Assembly: GCA_023150055.1 (NCBI GenBank)
Contig: JAKLLP010000174.1
Span: forward strand, 1 to 5,241
Origin: Gammaproteobacteria bacterium
GTDB taxonomy: Bacteria; Pseudomonadota; Gammaproteobacteria; Steroidobacterales; GCA-2729495
Length of the DNA stretch: 5,241 bases
Reading direction: 5' to 3'
In this document: in pieces, positions 5,202-5,241 of the stretch
Numbering within the stretch: the first letter of the stretch is position 1
Layout of the letters: each line of letters begins with the position of its first letter
Position numbers and translations under genes: made by a program
The notes under the pieces: model-generated
Databases searched by the model: none
The model's input: the letters and a program-made list of their open reading frames with translations, nothing else
What the model was told of the DNA's origin: nothing

Positions 5202-5241
5202 TGCACGGCCTCGATGTCGGCGTAACTGGCGCGCACGATCC
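5198..5241 (-). CDS. C-terminal end of an unknown gene upstream of rusA
   Basis: The final 13 codons read IVRASYADIEAVH, then TGA at 5198-5200. The stop overlaps the proposed rusA start by two bases, a typical phage gene junction. This supports both reading frames and cotranscription with rusA. Too little is visible to name it. Genes before rusA in phages are often replication or recombination factors. Confidence 0.5.
   Translation of the reverse strand, partial: IVRASYADIEAVH
5209..5212 (-). promoter_or_regulatory. Ribosome-binding site supporting a CTG start for rusA
   Basis: GAGG on the minus strand lies inside the last codons of the upstream gene, 7 bases before the CTG at 5201 and 10 bases before the ATT at 5198. 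The spacing is best for CTG. The four-base motif is short and lies in coding DNA, so support is moderate. Confidence 0.4.

Larger units (their letters stand above)
3622..5241. mobile_element. End of a prophage or integrative island (extends past right edge)
   Basis: The region begins at the tRNA-fMet 3' remnant and holds a phage-type RusA resolvase, two short unknown genes, broken ParB-like genes and a compact minus-strand cluster. No integrase, structural or lysis gene is in view, so the element class is open. Broken genes at the edge suggest decay. The right end and the intact tRNA copy would lie beyond 5241. Confidence 0.6.

Noticed and set aside
4797..5225. Plus-strand frame of 142 codons opposite rusA
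   Set aside because: It is antisense to the conserved RusA motifs, with no family signal.
1..5241. CRISPR arrays, insertion-sequence ends, toxin-antitoxin pairs, or a retron
   Set aside because: No spaced direct repeats, transposase, toxin-like pair or reverse transcriptase was found on either strand.

Overview
The window is about 60% GC. It joins a conserved bacterial housekeeping operon (left two thirds) to a piece of a prophage or genomic island (right third). The operon lies on the minus strand in the order rimP, nusA, infB, and infB runs off the left edge. The NusA has two C-terminal acidic repeats, and a scrap of initiator-tRNA sequence sits where gammaproteobacteria carry metY. Together these point to a GC-rich gammaproteobacterium. 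I cannot name a genus.

Operon (1-3440, minus strand). RimP (30S maturation), NusA (transcription elongation and termination) and the N-terminal half of IF2 (initiator-tRNA delivery) are complete or in frame as far as visible, with gaps of 18 and 12 bases, so they are clearly cotranscribed. The rimP leader (3441-3610) holds two minus-strand intrinsic terminators with a long imperfect stem-loop between them. This resembles the metY-rimP leader of enterobacteria, where termination and RNase III processing set operon expression.

Junction (about 3610-3800). Where metY should be, only the last 13 bases of a tRNA-fMet-like 3' end remain (minus strand, 3622-3634), followed by the tRNA-type terminator. 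The rest of the tRNA is absent. This is the expected scar when an element integrates in the 3' end of a tRNA gene. The upstream DNA is crowded with imperfect inverted repeats and a promoter-like TACAAT box, and could also encode a small structured RNA.

Island (about 3635-5241). On the plus strand are two headless fragments of a ParB/Srx-fold, HTH-containing phage-type protein. They are diverged copies of the same conserved segment in two reading frames, butted together. On the minus strand are a RusA Holliday-junction resolvase, two small unknown genes downstream of it, and the last 13 codons of a gene upstream of it. RusA implies lambdoid-type phage recombination or replication genes. The island genes converge on the ParB-like remnant at 4106/4110.

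Most interesting points: the probable attachment scar in metY, the chimeric double ParB-like remnant, the run of hairpins at the junction, and a rusA that has no ATG, GTG or TTG near its conserved N-terminus.
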